A stretch of DNA of 64,000 nt from WJMT01 sp964624145 (GCA_964624145.1 CAZUXT010000011.1:1-64000), one strand, 5' to 3'. Shown: positions 8,626-17,656, numbered from the stretch's first letter. Notes: generated by a model not told the origin, from the sequence alone. Translations and numbers: made by a program.

Positions 8626-10002
8626 ATGGATTCCCTGTGTGTATTGGTCCTTGCAGCAGGCAAAGGGACCAGGTTTAAATCCCATCGTGTCAAAGTGCTC
8701 CATAAGTTGATGGGGAAGCCCATGCTGAGCTGGATTTTAGAGTCTGTTTCCGGATTGGATCCGGAGAAGATCTATGTGGTGGTCGGCTGTCAAAAAGAAG
8801 AGGTAAAAAGCGAGGTCAATCGGGAAGATGTGGCGTTTGTCTATCAAGCCGAGCAGTTGGGAACAGCGCACGCTGTTCTCGCAGCCCGAGACGCCATAGA
8901 AACCGATTTGACTAAAGATATCCTCATCATCAACGGCGACCTTCCGCTCCTAAGGACCGGGACTTTAAAGCCTCTGGTGGAAAAACACAAAAGAGAAAAA
9001 AATGATTTGACATTTATGTCCGCGGAAATGGAAGACCCTACCGGATTCGGAAGGCTCATTTTCGATAAAGAAGGCAGGATCAGAATCGTGGAAGAGAGGG
9101 AAGCCACCGCGGAGCAGAAGAAAATAAAAGAAGCCAATGTGGGGATTTATGTCTTCAATGCAGAGGCTTTGCTCGAGACACTGCCGGAAATTTCAAATGA
9201 CAATAAAAAGAGTGAGTATTACCTGACAGATGCCATAGAGATCCTCTCAACAAAAGGAAGCAGGATCGGAGTCTTCAGAACCGAAAGCCTGGAAGAAATA
9301 GTAGGGGTCAATGACCGATTTGAATTGGCCTCTGCCGCAAGGAAACTCCGCTTGAGGAAGATAAAGATGCTGGCTGAGGAAGGCATTACTTTTTATGACC
9401 CGGAATCCACATGGATAGAGGCAGATGTGAAGATCGGCAGGGATTCCGTGATTTATCCGTCCGTTGTGATCGAAGGGAAAACAGTCATCGGAAAAGAATG
9501 CGTTCTTTCCCCTTCGGTTCATATCATTGACTCACATATAGGTGACGGAGTGAAAATATTGACTTCGACAGTGATCCAGGAAAGCACCATAGAAGACCAT
9601 GTCAAGGTAGGGCCCTTTGCGCACTTGAGGCCTGAGACAGTGCTTAAAAAAGGTTCGAAAGTGGGAAATTTCGTGGAGATGAAAAAAACCGTGTTCGGGG
9701 AACATTCCAAAGCAGGTCATCTCTCTTATTTAGGGGATTCCATTGTGGGAAAAGAGGTCAATATCGGTGCGGGGACCATTACGTGTAATTACGACGGAAA
9801 GAAAAAACACAGGACCGTGATAGAGGACGGGGCCTTTATCGGATCCGGGGTGGAATTGGTAGCTCCGGTTAAAATCGGGAAAAACGCTTATATAGGAGCC
9901 GGCTCGACCATAACCAAAGATGTGGCCCCTTATTCATTGGCTGTTTCAAGGAGCCCTCAAAAACAGAGAAAAGATTGGGCCAGAAAGAGAAGAAAAGACT
10001 AG
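8626..10002 (+). CDS. glmU: GlmU, bifunctional GlcN-1-P acetyltransferase / GlcNAc-1-P uridyltransferase
   Basis: Makes UDP-GlcNAc for peptidoglycan and lipid A. The N-terminal pyrophosphorylase domain opens with LVLAAGKGTRFKS and carries the GTAHAV and NGDLPLL motifs. After about residue 250 a left-handed beta-helix of hexapeptide repeats forms the acetyltransferase domain, with GAGTITCNYDG and IGAGSTITKDV. Length 458 is typical. It starts 5 bases after the TPR gene, and its TAG stop overlaps the first base of the glmS GTG start, so the two are translationally linked. Confidence 0.96.
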   Translation: MDSLCVLVLAAGKGTRFKSHRVKVLHKLMGKPMLSWILESVSGLDPEKIYVVVGCQKEEVKSEVNREDVAFVYQAEQLGTAHAVLAARDAIETDLTKDILIINGDLPLLRTGTLKPLVEKHKREKNDLTFMSAEMEDPTGFGRLIFDKEGRIRIVEEREATAEQKKIKEANVGIYVFNAEALLETLPEISNDNKKSEYYLTDAIEILSTKGSRIGVFRTESLEEIVGVNDRFELASAARKLRLRKIKMLAEEGITFYDPESTWIEADVKIGRDSVIYPSVVIEGKTVIGKECVLSPSVHIIDSHIGDGVKILTSTVIQESTIEDHVKVGPFAHLRPETVLKKGSKVGNFVEMKKTVFGEHSKAGHLSYLGDSIVGKEVNIGAGTITCNYDGKKKHRTVIEDGAFIGSGVELVAPVKIGKNAYIGAGSTITKDVAPYSLAVSRSPQKQRKDWARKRRKD

Positions 10003-11831
10003 TGTGCGGGATCATCGGATATATAGGGGATAAAGACACGGTTTCCGTGCTTTTGGACGGGCTTAAGAAGCTGGAATACAGAGGTTATGATTCTGCAGGG
10101 ATAGCCATTGTCAAAGGAGACCGTATCATAAGAAAAAGGGTAAAGGGGAAAATTACCTTTTTAGAAAAAGAACTCAAAGCATCTCCTATCAAAGGAGAGT
10201 ACGGAATCGGCCATACCCGCTGGGCGACCCATGGGAGGCCGTCCGAGGAAAACGCACACCCTCATCAGGACTGCCGTGGCAATATCGTGGTGGTTCACAA
10301 TGGGATAATTGAAAATTATGTCAGCCTGAAGGAAAAGCTTACCGGGCAGGGCCATACATTCAAGACCGAGACAGATACGGAGATCATTCCCCATTTGATC
10401 GAGCAGCATTTTAAAGGGAATCTGGAAGAAGCGGTAAGGCAGGCTGTGCGGGAGATGGAAGGCGCTTTTGCAGTGGCTGTGGTGTCAGCCAGGGACAGGG
10501 GAAAGATCATTGTGGCGAGAAAAGGCCCTCCGGCTGTCATTGGAATCGGAAAGGATGAATATTTCATATCTTCGGATATAAATCCTCTGCTCAGTTATAC
10601 GAGGGATGTCGTCTTTCTTCAGGACAGGGAGATTGCTGTTGTGCGGCCGGACGGAGTTACGTTCAAAACATTTTCAGGAAGGCCTGTAAAGAAAGACATC
10701 GAGCATGTTGCCTGGAATCCGGTGATGATCGAAAAAGGCGGATATAAGCATTTCATGCTTAAAGAGATCTTTGAGCAGCCCCAGGTCATTAGGGATACAT
10801 TCAAGGGAAGGATGTCGCTTGATTCAGGGAAAATATATCTGGATGAAATAGGCATTTCTAAAAATGACATAAAAAAGATCTCCCGCGTTGTCATTGTTGC
10901 CTGCGGTACTTCTTTTCATTCGGGCCTGGTCGGCAAGTATTTCATAGAGACTCTGGCCCGGATACCGGTGGATGTCGAATATGCCTCCGAGTACAGGTAC
11001 AGGGATTTCATACCGGACGAGAAGGCGCTTTATATTTTTATATCCCAGAGCGGAGAAACAGCCGACATACTGGCGGCTTTAAAGGCGGTCAAAAAGAAAA
11101 GTCTACTGACTCTGGCTTTATGCAATGTGGACAGCTCTTCCCTGACAAGGGAATCCAAAGGAGTTCTGTTGACCCATGCCGGACCTGAAATCGGAGTGGC
11201 TGCTACAAAGACATTTTCCGCCCAGATGGCGGCTCTGGCTCTTTTCGCTCTTTATGCAGCTCAAATAAAAGGGGTGCTCAGCCAAAAAAAAAGCATGACC
11301 TATATACAGGAACTCCAGCGAGTCCCTCATAAATTGGAGACCATTTTAAACGCGGCTGAGGCAGTCGAGCTTCTGGCTCTGGATTTCTTGTCTTATTCCC
11401 ACTTTCTTTATCTGGGGCGCTGGGTGAGCTATCCCATTGCTCTGGAAGGAGCTTTGAAGTTAAAGGAGATCTCTTATGTCCATGCCGAAGGGTATCCGGG
11501 CGGAGAGATGAAGCACGGCCCTATTGCCCTTATTGATGAAAAGATGCCGACCATGGTGATCGCGCCCAAAGACAGGGTTTTTGAAAAGGTATTGAGCAAT
11601 GTATCCGAAGTCAGAGCCAGGCTGGGAACGGTTGCTGCGGTGGCTTTCCAAAGCGATAAAGAGATAGCAAAGAGTGTGGATAAGGTCCTGCGCATCCCTG
11701 ATATTCACGAGCTTTTTTCCCCGTTTCTTACGGCCGTTCCGGTACAGCTTTTCGCCTATTATATTGCTGCGGCCAGGGGCGCTGATGTGGACCAGCCCCG
11801 GAACCTGGCAAAAAGCGTGACCGTCGAGTAA
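10002..11831 (+). CDS. glmS: GlmS, glutamine-fructose-6-phosphate aminotransferase (isomerizing)
   Basis: Converts fructose-6-phosphate and glutamine to glucosamine-6-phosphate. Translation should start at GTG 10002, because the next codon is TGC; after methionine removal this cysteine is the N-terminal nucleophile (CGIIGYIG) of the class II glutaminase domain. An in-frame ATG at 9975 would bury it. The glutaminase domain has GHTRWATHG and HNGIIENY. Two SIS domains follow (CGTSFHSG, SQSGETADI), then the C-terminal QPRNLAKSVTVE loop. Length is 609 residues. With glmU and lpxC it supplies the hexosamine branch of envelope synthesis. No glmS ribozyme-like leader was recognised. Confidence 0.97.
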   Translation: MCGIIGYIGDKDTVSVLLDGLKKLEYRGYDSAGIAIVKGDRIIRKRVKGKITFLEKELKASPIKGEYGIGHTRWATHGRPSEENAHPHQDCRGNIVVVHNGIIENYVSLKEKLTGQGHTFKTETDTEIIPHLIEQHFKGNLEEAVRQAVREMEGAFAVAVVSARDRGKIIVARKGPPAVIGIGKDEYFISSDINPLLSYTRDVVFLQDREIAVVRPDGVTFKTFSGRPVKKDIEHVAWNPVMIEKGGYKHFMLKEIFEQPQVIRDTFKGRMSLDSGKIYLDEIGISKNDIKKISRVVIVACGTSFHSGLVGKYFIETLARIPVDVEYASEYRYRDFIPDEKALYIFISQSGETADILAALKAVKKKSLLTLALCNVDSSSLTRESKGVLLTHAGPEIGVAATKTFSAQMAALALFALYAAQIKGVLSQKKSMTYIQELQRVPHKLETILNAAEAVELLALDFLSYSHFLYLGRWVSYPIALEGALKLKEISYVHAEGYPGGEMKHGPIALIDEKMPTMVIAPKDRVFEKVLSNVSEVRARLGTVAAVAFQSDKEIAKSVDKVLRIPDIHELFSPFLTAVPVQLFAYYIAAARGADVDQPRNLAKSVTVE

Positions 11832-11883
11832 ACAGCGGTTATCGCGTTCCAATACCTTCCTTTTGCTGATGAGAATACTTATC

Positions 11884-11912
11884 TTGTTGAGGGATTTGGG
11901 TTGTGATATAAT
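11884..11912 (+). promoter_or_regulatory. Promoter of tRNA-Leu
   Basis: TTGTTG (11884-11889), a 17-base spacer and a perfect TATAAT (11907-11912) end 15 bases before the tRNA 5' end. Confidence 0.65.
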
Positions 11913-11927
11913 CGATTTCACTAAACT

Positions 11928-12012
11928 GCCGGGGTGGCGGAATTGGTAGACGCAAGGGACTTAAAATCCCTCGGAGGTTTCCTCTGTGCGGGTTCGAGTC
12001 CCGCCCCCGGCA
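11928..12012 (+). tRNA. tRNA-Leu(TAA)
   Basis: An 85-base class II tRNA. The acceptor stem GCCGGGG pairs with CCCCGGC, the anticodon stem AGGGA/TCCCT encloses CTTAAAA with anticodon TAA, a variable arm (CGGAGGTTTCCTCTG region) follows, and the T loop is GTTCGAGTC. No CCA is encoded. A T-rich stretch follows directly. Confidence 0.96.
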
Positions 12013-12201
12013 TTCTTTTTTTTGTTCTCATTCCTTTGTAAGGAGTTTTTTAAGTTTTTTAAGGGGACGGGCCCGGGCATCTTCTTTCTTATCAATAAAT
12101 TAACCCTATTTTTCCACAGCTTCTTACCCATAAGAACCTCCCTTTTTGGGGTCAAAAAGAAATAAAAAAGAAGCAAACATCAAGCTCGGAAAAAAAATAG
12201 A

Positions 12202-12230
12202 TTGACATGCCATCCAATATATGGTACTAA
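12202..12230 (+). promoter_or_regulatory. Strong sigma-70-like promoter with no protein gene behind it
   Basis: TTGACA (12202-12207), exactly 17 bases, then TACTAA (12225-12230). Transcription would begin near 12238 and run into the structured, gene-free stretch ending before tRNA-Glu. Confidence 0.55.
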
Positions 12231-12237
12231 AAAAATA

Positions 12238-12480
12238 AAAGCCCTATATATCGTGGTTATATGACGGGCCCTTTTTCTCTTTTTATGAGTGGTAGATAGA
12301 GGAGGGCCCCTGAGAGGAATCCTCGTTGAGATTCTTTGGAATGCCTTGGGAAAGGCCCTCCTCAATGGTCGGGAATAATTATGAGTTGCCTACATGATGT
12401 CATGAGTGGGGCTCTGCGTCAATCATCTCATTAGAGGATTTAAAGGGTGAAATTGGAAGTTATAATCTCACCCCTCTCGA
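12238..12480 (+). ncRNA. Candidate structured non-coding RNA between tRNA-Leu and tRNA-Glu
   Basis: The stretch 12013-12546 has no convincing protein gene. Behind the promoter at 12202 there are three inverted repeats. The first is GCCC(TATATA)...GGGC at 12241-12269, followed by a T-rich run that could be a terminator. The second is a perfect 10-bp pair GAGGAGGGCC (12299-12308) and GGCCCTCCTC (12354-12363) that encloses AGGAATC/GATTCTT. The third is GGGTGA/TCACCC near 12447-12475. I could not match it to 6S RNA, SRP RNA, RNase P or tmRNA by their conserved motifs. The true 3' end is unknown and, if the first hairpin terminates, the transcript may be only about 45 bases. Confidence 0.35.
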
Positions 12481-12502
12481 TGATAAAACAAGAACTGCCT
12501 CA

Positions 12503-12531
12503 TTGACATAGGCGGATAAATCTGCTATTTT
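12503..12531 (+). promoter_or_regulatory. Promoter of tRNA-Glu
   Basis: TTGACA (12503-12508), a 17-base spacer and TATTTT (12526-12531), 15 bases before the tRNA 5' end. Confidence 0.7.
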
Positions 12532-12546
12532 TCTGTTCCTGTTTGT

Positions 12547-12622
12547 GGCGCTATCGTCTAGGGGACTAGGACGGGTGGTTCTCAGCCATCAAACCGGGGT
12601 TCGAATCCCCGTAGCGCTACCA
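12547..12622 (+). tRNA. tRNA-Glu(CTC)
   Basis: A 76-base tRNA including an encoded CCA end. The acceptor stem GGCGCTA pairs with TAGCGCT, the anticodon loop TTCTCAG carries CTC, and the T loop is GTTCGAATC. The sequence CGTCTAGGGGACTAGGAC in the D region is typical of bacterial tRNA-Glu. It differs from the two other tRNAs here in having CCA in the DNA. Confidence 0.95.
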
Positions 12623-12837
12623 ATCCTATTTTCTCTGGTTTTTCTCTCCTTATATTTCTTACGCGATGGATTGTGTATAATAAAATCACGCATGGAGAAA
12701 TGCATGTTGGAAGAGCCCGGCGGGAATAGAGGCGTACTCATTCAGGGGAATGTCAGTCGCCGGGAGAATGAAGCCCGGAAGGAGATACAAGATCACACGA
12801 AGTGATTCGAAAACAAAGACTTAAAGGAGTGAGCCGC

Positions 12838-15123
12838 ATGAAAAAAAACGTTATTCTTTTTATCAGTATGGTGGTCATCACGTTGTTTGCAATCTTGTGC
12901 ACTGGTACCGATAAGAACCAGGCCCAGAATGATTTGTCACTGTTGACCTTGGAAAGGATCTTCAGCGACAGAGATTTTTCTGCAGAGAGATTCGGACCGG
13001 CGCGATGGCTGGAAGATGGGAGCGGCTACACAACGCTCGAAAAGTCCCAAACCCTCGAGATCGGCAGGGATATCGTCAGGTATGACCCTGAGACCGGCCG
13101 GCGGGAGATCCTCATCTCCGCGGAACGTCTCGTCCCACCTGGAGAGAATGAACCTCTGAGAATAGACAATTACATCTGGGCGCAAGACGGAAAAAAGCTT
13201 CTGGTCTATACAAACTCCAAACGCGTATGGCGGCAGAACACCCGAGGGGATTACTGGGTGCTGGACCTTGAGACTTGGAAACTGCAGAAGCTGGGAGGAG
13301 CCGCCGACCCATCCACGTTGATGTTCGCCAAATTCTCACCAGATGGATCACAAGTCGGTTATGTCATGAAAAACAATATCTATGTCGAAGATCTCGCCAC
13401 CCAACGCATCATCCCCCTGACGTCCGATGGGACTAAAACACTGATTAACGGGACATTCGACTGGGTTTATGAAGAGGAATTAGGCTTGAGGGATGGTTTC
13501 CGGTGGAGCCCAGACGGAAAACACATCGCCTATTGGCAGTTGGACAGTTCAGGCATCAGGGAGTTCTATCTGATCAACAACACGGATTCCCTCTATCCGA
13601 AGATCACCCCCATCCAGTACCCCAAGGTAGGGACAGACAATTCTGTCTGCCGCGTCGGTGTCGTCCCTGCCTCAGGAGGGGAGACCAGATGGTTCCAATT
13701 TTCGGGAGATTCGACGAGGGATTACTACATCGCCCGAATGGAGTGGGCGCACAGCTCCGAGGAGGTCATCCTCCAGCATCTGAACCGGCTTCAGAACACG
13801 AATACGGTGATGCTTGGCAACATCCAGACAGGCGAATTACGACCGGTGTTTATTGATGCTGATGAGACTTGGGTCGAAGTGGTTAGTGAAAATGACCTTC
13901 GCTGGATATCGGGAGGAAAATATTTTACCTGGATCAGCGAAAGGGATGGCTGGCAGCACGTGTATGTTGTTTCCAGAGATGGAAAGGACGTCAAGTGTGT
14001 CACCCCCGGCAACTTCGACGTGATCAGCATCCAGAATATCGATGTCGAGGGAGGCTGGATCTATTTTATCGCCAGTCCGGACAATCCGACGCAGAGATTC
14101 CTGTATCGGGCGCGTCTGGACGGAGAAGAGAATATCGAACGCGTGACTCCTGAAGGCAGCCTAGGATCCCACCGCTACCAGATTTCGCCAGATGGTCGAT
14201 GGGCCATTCATAACTTCTCCTCCTTCGGTGTATCGCCCAAGATCGATCTTGTAGAGCTGCCAGGACACCATATCCTACGCCCTCTCGTGGACAACGAGAA
14301 ACTGCGGACCAATGTCGAGAACCTTGAAAGAGGGGAATTTGAGTTCTTCCGTGTAAACATCGGAGATGTGGAGCTTGACGGCTGGATGATGAAGCCCCCA
14401 GATTTTGATTCCGGGAAAAAGTACCCCTTGCTCTTCCATATCTACGGTGAACCCGCAGGATCCACGGTACGGGACAGCTGGGGAGGGCGCAATTACCTCT
14501 GGCATCTGATGCTGACGCAAAGGGGGTATCTGGTGGCCAGCCTGGACAACCGCGGGACCAATGTCCCCCGGGGCCGGGATTGGCGGAAGAGCATCTATCG
14601 CCAAGTTGGCATTCTAGCTACCAAGGACCAAGCCGCGGCTCTGCGCCGGTTGCTAAAGGACAGGCCCTATATCGATCCCGGCAGGATCGGGATCTGGGGA
14701 TGGAGCGGTGGCGGGCAGATGAGCCTGAACATGATCTTCCGATATCCCGAGCTCTACAGCACAGCCATGGCCATCGCCTTCGTCAGCGACCAGCGATTGT
14801 ACGATACCATCTACCAGGAGCGTTACATGGGACTTCCCGATGACAACGAGGAGGGCTACATCAACGGGTCGCCCATAACCCATGCCCACCGCCTCGAAGG
14901 AAATCTTCTGATCGCCCACGGGACCGCCGACGACAACGTACACTACCAGAGCTTCGAACGATTGATCAATGAACTTGTCAAGCACAACAAGCCGTTCACG
15001 ATGATGTCCTATCCCAACCGCACCCACGGCATTTCCGAGGGCGAGAATACGACGCGACATCTGTTCAGTCTCTTGACTCGATATTTGATGACCAAGATGC
15101 CGCCAGGGCCGCAGTCTCCTTGA
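12838..15123 (+). CDS. S9 family dipeptidyl peptidase IV-like serine peptidase, exported
   Basis: Cleaves N-terminal dipeptides, usually X-Pro, from peptides outside the cytoplasm. The start is ATG 12838, 8 bases after AAAGGAG. Residues 1-25 form a hydrophobic export signal ending near a cysteine (FAILC) that is not a standard lipobox. The N-terminal half is the DPP-IV beta-propeller with the Glu-rich VYEEELGLRDG motif that binds the substrate amino group. The C-terminal alpha/beta hydrolase has GWSGGG (Ser623), GTADDN (Asp near 698-699) and His730 in NRTHGIS. At 761 residues it is full length. The gene looks richer in G+C than its neighbours and is followed directly by a foreign gene tail, suggesting acquisition. 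Confidence 0.93.
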   Translation: MKKNVILFISMVVITLFAILCTGTDKNQAQNDLSLLTLERIFSDRDFSAERFGPARWLEDGSGYTTLEKSQTLEIGRDIVRYDPETGRREILISAERLVPPGENEPLRIDNYIWAQDGKKLLVYTNSKRVWRQNTRGDYWVLDLETWKLQKLGGAADPSTLMFAKFSPDGSQVGYVMKNNIYVEDLATQRIIPLTSDGTKTLINGTFDWVYEEELGLRDGFRWSPDGKHIAYWQLDSSGIREFYLINNTDSLYPKITPIQYPKVGTDNSVCRVGVVPASGGETRWFQFSGDSTRDYYIARMEWAHSSEEVILQHLNRLQNTNTVMLGNIQTGELRPVFIDADETWVEVVSENDLRWISGGKYFTWISERDGWQHVYVVSRDGKDVKCVTPGNFDVISIQNIDVEGGWIYFIASPDNPTQRFLYRARLDGEENIERVTPEGSLGSHRYQISPDGRWAIHNFSSFGVSPKIDLVELPGHHILRPLVDNEKLRTNVENLERGEFEFFRVNIGDVELDGWMMKPPDFDSGKKYPLLFHIYGEPAGSTVRDSWGGRNYLWHLMLTQRGYLVASLDNRGTNVPRGRDWRKSIYRQVGILATKDQAAALRRLLKDRPYIDPGRIGIWGWSGGGQMSLNMIFRYPELYSTAMAIAFVSDQRLYDTIYQERYMGLPDDNEEGYINGSPITHAHRLEGNLLIAHGTADDNVHYQSFERLINELVKHNKPFTMMSYPNRTHGISEGENTTRHLFSLLTRYLMTKMPPGPQSP

Positions 15124-15262
15124 CGACCGGCAGTTGGCACCAAGTTATAAAAAACAGTTCATAGGATGGATAAAAGCAGCCAAGCGGAAAGAGACAAAGG
15201 AAAAAAGATTAAAAGACACAATAGAAAAGCTTACCAAAGGAGAAAAGCTCGGTTTAAAATAG
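15122..15262 (+). pseudogene. C-terminal remnant of a YdeI/OmpD-associated (OmdA) family gene
   Basis: Right after the peptidase stop, another frame reads LAPSYKKQFIGWIKAAKRKE and continues through a Lys-rich helix to TKGEKLGLK and a TAG at 15260-15262. This is the characteristic C-terminal helix of the YdeI/OmdA (bacteriocin-protection-like) family. The rest of that gene, normally about 150 or more residues, is missing. The remnant begins exactly where the peptidase gene ends. It has no start codon of its own in a sensible place, so I call it a broken gene. Confidence 0.7.
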
Positions 15263-15279
15263 TCTGCTAAAACAGCCTG

Positions 15280-16230
15280 TTAAAATTCCTTGATGTGAAT
15301 GCTGCCGCCTGAAGTATGGAGATAGAGAAGGGGGCCGCCTCCATTGATTTTGGCATTGAGTTTCCTTGGATTAATTTTTCCTCTGATGGTAACGGGAAAA
15401 TCTGTGCTGACGCTGCCGCCGCTTGTGCTTGCATCCAGATCTACAGAGATGTCACGATCCAGATAAACGGTTATGCTTCCTCCGGAAGTGGTCAACCGGC
15501 ATTCGGAATCCGGCTGCTGGGATATATGGGCTTTAAGCGAACCGCCTGATGTGTGCGCGTTAATTGTCCCCATGACTTCCTCTACGGTAATTCCTCCCCC
15601 GGAAGTATGGGCTTTTACCGTTCCCAGGGCACGAATGATTTTTATCGAACCTCCGGAAGTGTCCACATCCACATCTCCGTCCACGTTCCCAACCCGAATA
15701 CCGCCGCCTGAGGTTTTGCCCCAAACCGGTCCGGTTATGTCATCCAGTGTCAGGCTTCCTCCGGATGTTCTCACATTGACTTCTCCTTCCAGGACTTCAA
15801 CAGATATGCTGCCTCCGCTCGTTCTGAGTTCGACATTGTATATTTCAGGTACATGGATGATATATTTAAGGGACAGACGGTTCCAAAGGCTATCCCATAA
15901 ATTATCTTTTCTTTTTCTTTCTCCTGTAATATAGACATCCTTTCCTCTTTTTTCAAAGTCAATTTGAAAGTTATCCAGGATTTCCTGGGCTTTTTTCTGG
16001 TTTGTTGTTCTGACCTTTCTGAGCACTTCGATGTCTACAGTGCTTCCGCTGGTCCCCCGCACTTCAATAGATCCGGTGTCCGTATCAACATTCAAAGTTC
16101 CGCCTTGTTCAACCTTAAATGATTTTTGGATAGTATCGTCAATACTGGCAAAAGCGAATCCGGCTGTCATTAAGGCAACAACAGCAATGGATAAAACGGC
16201 TGCACGCATTATACGTGAAATAATGGACAT
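15280..16230 (-). CDS. Exported DUF4097 beta-strand repeat protein (TSGGSI repeats)
   Basis: A 316-residue protein. A cleavable signal peptide (residues 1-28, VALMTAGFAFA) follows an ATG with GGAGG just upstream. From about residue 55 the chain is a series of short beta-strand units of about 17-20 residues, each carrying a T-S-G-G-S/G-I core, as in DUF4097/DUF4098 right-handed parallel beta-solenoid proteins. No catalytic motif is visible. The family is often linked to envelope stress or adhesion, but its function is not established. A paralogue with SSGTG units lies at 53540. It stands alone, convergent with the peptidase unit and divergent from the aminotransferase. Confidence 0.87.
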   Translation of the reverse strand: MSIISRIMRAAVLSIAVVALMTAGFAFASIDDTIQKSFKVEQGGTLNVDTDTGSIEVRGTSGSTVDIEVLRKVRTTNQKKAQEILDNFQIDFEKRGKDVYITGERKRKDNLWDSLWNRLSLKYIIHVPEIYNVELRTSGGSISVEVLEGEVNVRTSGGSLTLDDITGPVWGKTSGGGIRVGNVDGDVDVDTSGGSIKIIRALGTVKAHTSGGGITVEEVMGTINAHTSGGSLKAHISQQPDSECRLTTSGGSITVYLDRDISVDLDASTSGGSVSTDFPVTIRGKINPRKLNAKINGGGPLLYLHTSGGSIHIKEF

Positions 16231-16354
16231 TTTTTCCTCCTGATGAACATTTTTGCATAAAGCATAGAAATGTCACTTTATATTTAATAACGCAATTAAA
16301 GGTCAAAAGGTTCGTTTTTAATTTCCAGGACTCCGGGAATTTTTCAATTCCGGT

Positions 16355-16382
16355 TTGATTTTCCACCTTAGGGGTATATAAT
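16355..16382 (+). promoter_or_regulatory. Candidate promoter of the aminotransferase unit
   Basis: TTGATT (16355-16360), a 16-base spacer and a perfect TATAAT (16377-16382) lie about 70 bases before the ATG at 16454. Confidence 0.5.
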
Positions 16383-16453
16383 TTTCATGTCCTGGTTCTG
16401 AATAAAAGGACGATAGTATTCGAGGCTAAATTGTTTCAAAGAAAGGAGATATC

Positions 16454-17620
16454 ATGTCCATAGAAGATTTCATTTCGAAAAAAGTCGCATCCATTCCCAA
16501 ATCAGCCATACATGAAATGACCGCATTATCTAAAAAGATAGAGGATGTTGCTTTTCTATCCTGGGCTAAGCCCACCTCAGGTACGCCCGACCATATAAAC
16601 CGTGCCGCTTCAGAAGCCATCCTCAGCGGATTCACAGGCGGTTATTCCGAGACAGCGGGATTGGAGGAGCTGCGTGTGGAGATAACCCGAAAGCTCGAGC
16701 GGGATAACCATATTTCAGCAGATCCTTCTGAGATCCTCGTCACAGTCGGAGCGATCGAAGGATTATCTGCTTCGGTCATGACCGTAGTGGACCCGGGAGA
16801 TGAGGTCATCATCCCTGTGCCCGGATATTCCACTCATATAAGGCAGGTTGAACTGGCCTCAGGAAAACCGGTCCTCATTCCTATGATCGAGGACCAGGGC
16901 TTTAAACTGGACCTTGACCGGGTCCGGGATGCTGTGACATCCAAGACCAAGGCCATAGTTTTCAGTTCCCCCAACAATCCGACAGGGGCCGTCTATAATG
17001 AGGAAGAACTGCGGTCCATCGCAGATATCGCAGAGAGAAACAACTTGATCATTATTACTGACGAGGCTTACGAATATTTCACATTTGATGGAATTAAGCA
17101 CTTCAGCATTGGTTCTATTGAGAGCATCAAAGACCGTGTGATCAGTACGTTCACTTTCACAAAAACTTATGCTATGACCGGATGGCGTGTGGGCTATATG
17201 CATGCTTCCAAAAAGTTGATAGCCCAGATAAAAAAAGCGCACATTCCGTTGTGTATCTGCGCTCCTGTGGTGTCCCAGTATGCTGCGCTGGAGGCTCTGC
17301 GCGGACCCCAGGACTGTATTGACCGGTTCCACTCGCATTATCTGAATACCAGAAACCTCATGTGTTCCCGGCTGGACCAACTGGAGCATGTGTTCACCTA
17401 TCAGAAACCTATGGGATCTTATCTTATGTTTCCCAGAATGATCCGCCCGCAGGACCAGGATTCCCGCACATTCGCCATTGATCTGCTGCAGAAAGCCCGT
17501 GTATCCACCACCCCCGGTATTGCGTTTAAAGGGGAAGGGCATATAAGAATGTCTTTTTGCGTCCCTGAGGAGGAGATCCATAAAGCCTTTGACCGGATGG
17601 AGGAGTATTTTTCTTCCTAG
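16454..17620 (+). CDS. Class I/II pyridoxal-phosphate aminotransferase
   Basis: A 388-residue fold-type I aminotransferase acting on an aspartate-, aromatic- or alanine-like substrate; specificity is not readable. The family motifs are SPNNPTGAVY near residue 175 with the PLP-contacting Asn, DEAYEYF near 205, and FTFTKTYAMTGWRVGY near 235 with the Schiff-base lysine. A C-terminal arginine region (HIRMSF) would bind the substrate carboxylate. The AAAGGAG site precedes the ATG. The gene is followed 36 bases later by a membrane-anchored hydrolase and then by the histidine-catabolic FtcD homologue, so an amino-acid catabolic role is reasonable but inferred. Confidence 0.9.
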   Translation: MSIEDFISKKVASIPKSAIHEMTALSKKIEDVAFLSWAKPTSGTPDHINRAASEAILSGFTGGYSETAGLEELRVEITRKLERDNHISADPSEILVTVGAIEGLSASVMTVVDPGDEVIIPVPGYSTHIRQVELASGKPVLIPMIEDQGFKLDLDRVRDAVTSKTKAIVFSSPNNPTGAVYNEEELRSIADIAERNNLIIITDEAYEYFTFDGIKHFSIGSIESIKDRVISTFTFTKTYAMTGWRVGYMHASKKLIAQIKKAHIPLCICAPVVSQYAALEALRGPQDCIDRFHSHYLNTRNLMCSRLDQLEHVFTYQKPMGSYLMFPRMIRPQDQDSRTFAIDLLQKARVSTTPGIAFKGEGHIRMSFCVPEEEIHKAFDRMEEYFSS

Positions 17621-17656
17621 AGCAGAAAGCATATAAAATTTTTCAAGGAGTCTGTA

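Noticed and set aside
9975..10001. ATG 9975 as start of GlmS
   Set aside because: It would place nine residues before the catalytic cysteine, which must be N-terminal after methionine removal; GTG 10002 is correct.
9960..10002. A glmS ribozyme upstream of glmS
   Set aside because: glmS starts inside the last codon of glmU, leaving no leader for the ribozyme, and its conserved core is not present.
12180..12365. Minus-strand open frame of 61 codons between tRNA-Leu and tRNA-Glu
   Set aside because: It lies across the inverted repeats and has an odd basic composition; the structured-RNA reading on the plus strand is better supported.
15340..16000. Spaced short repeats that at first glance suggest a CRISPR array
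   Set aside because: They are in-frame coding repeats (T-S-G-G-S units) of a DUF4097 protein with diverged DNA; there are no constant repeats and no cas genes.
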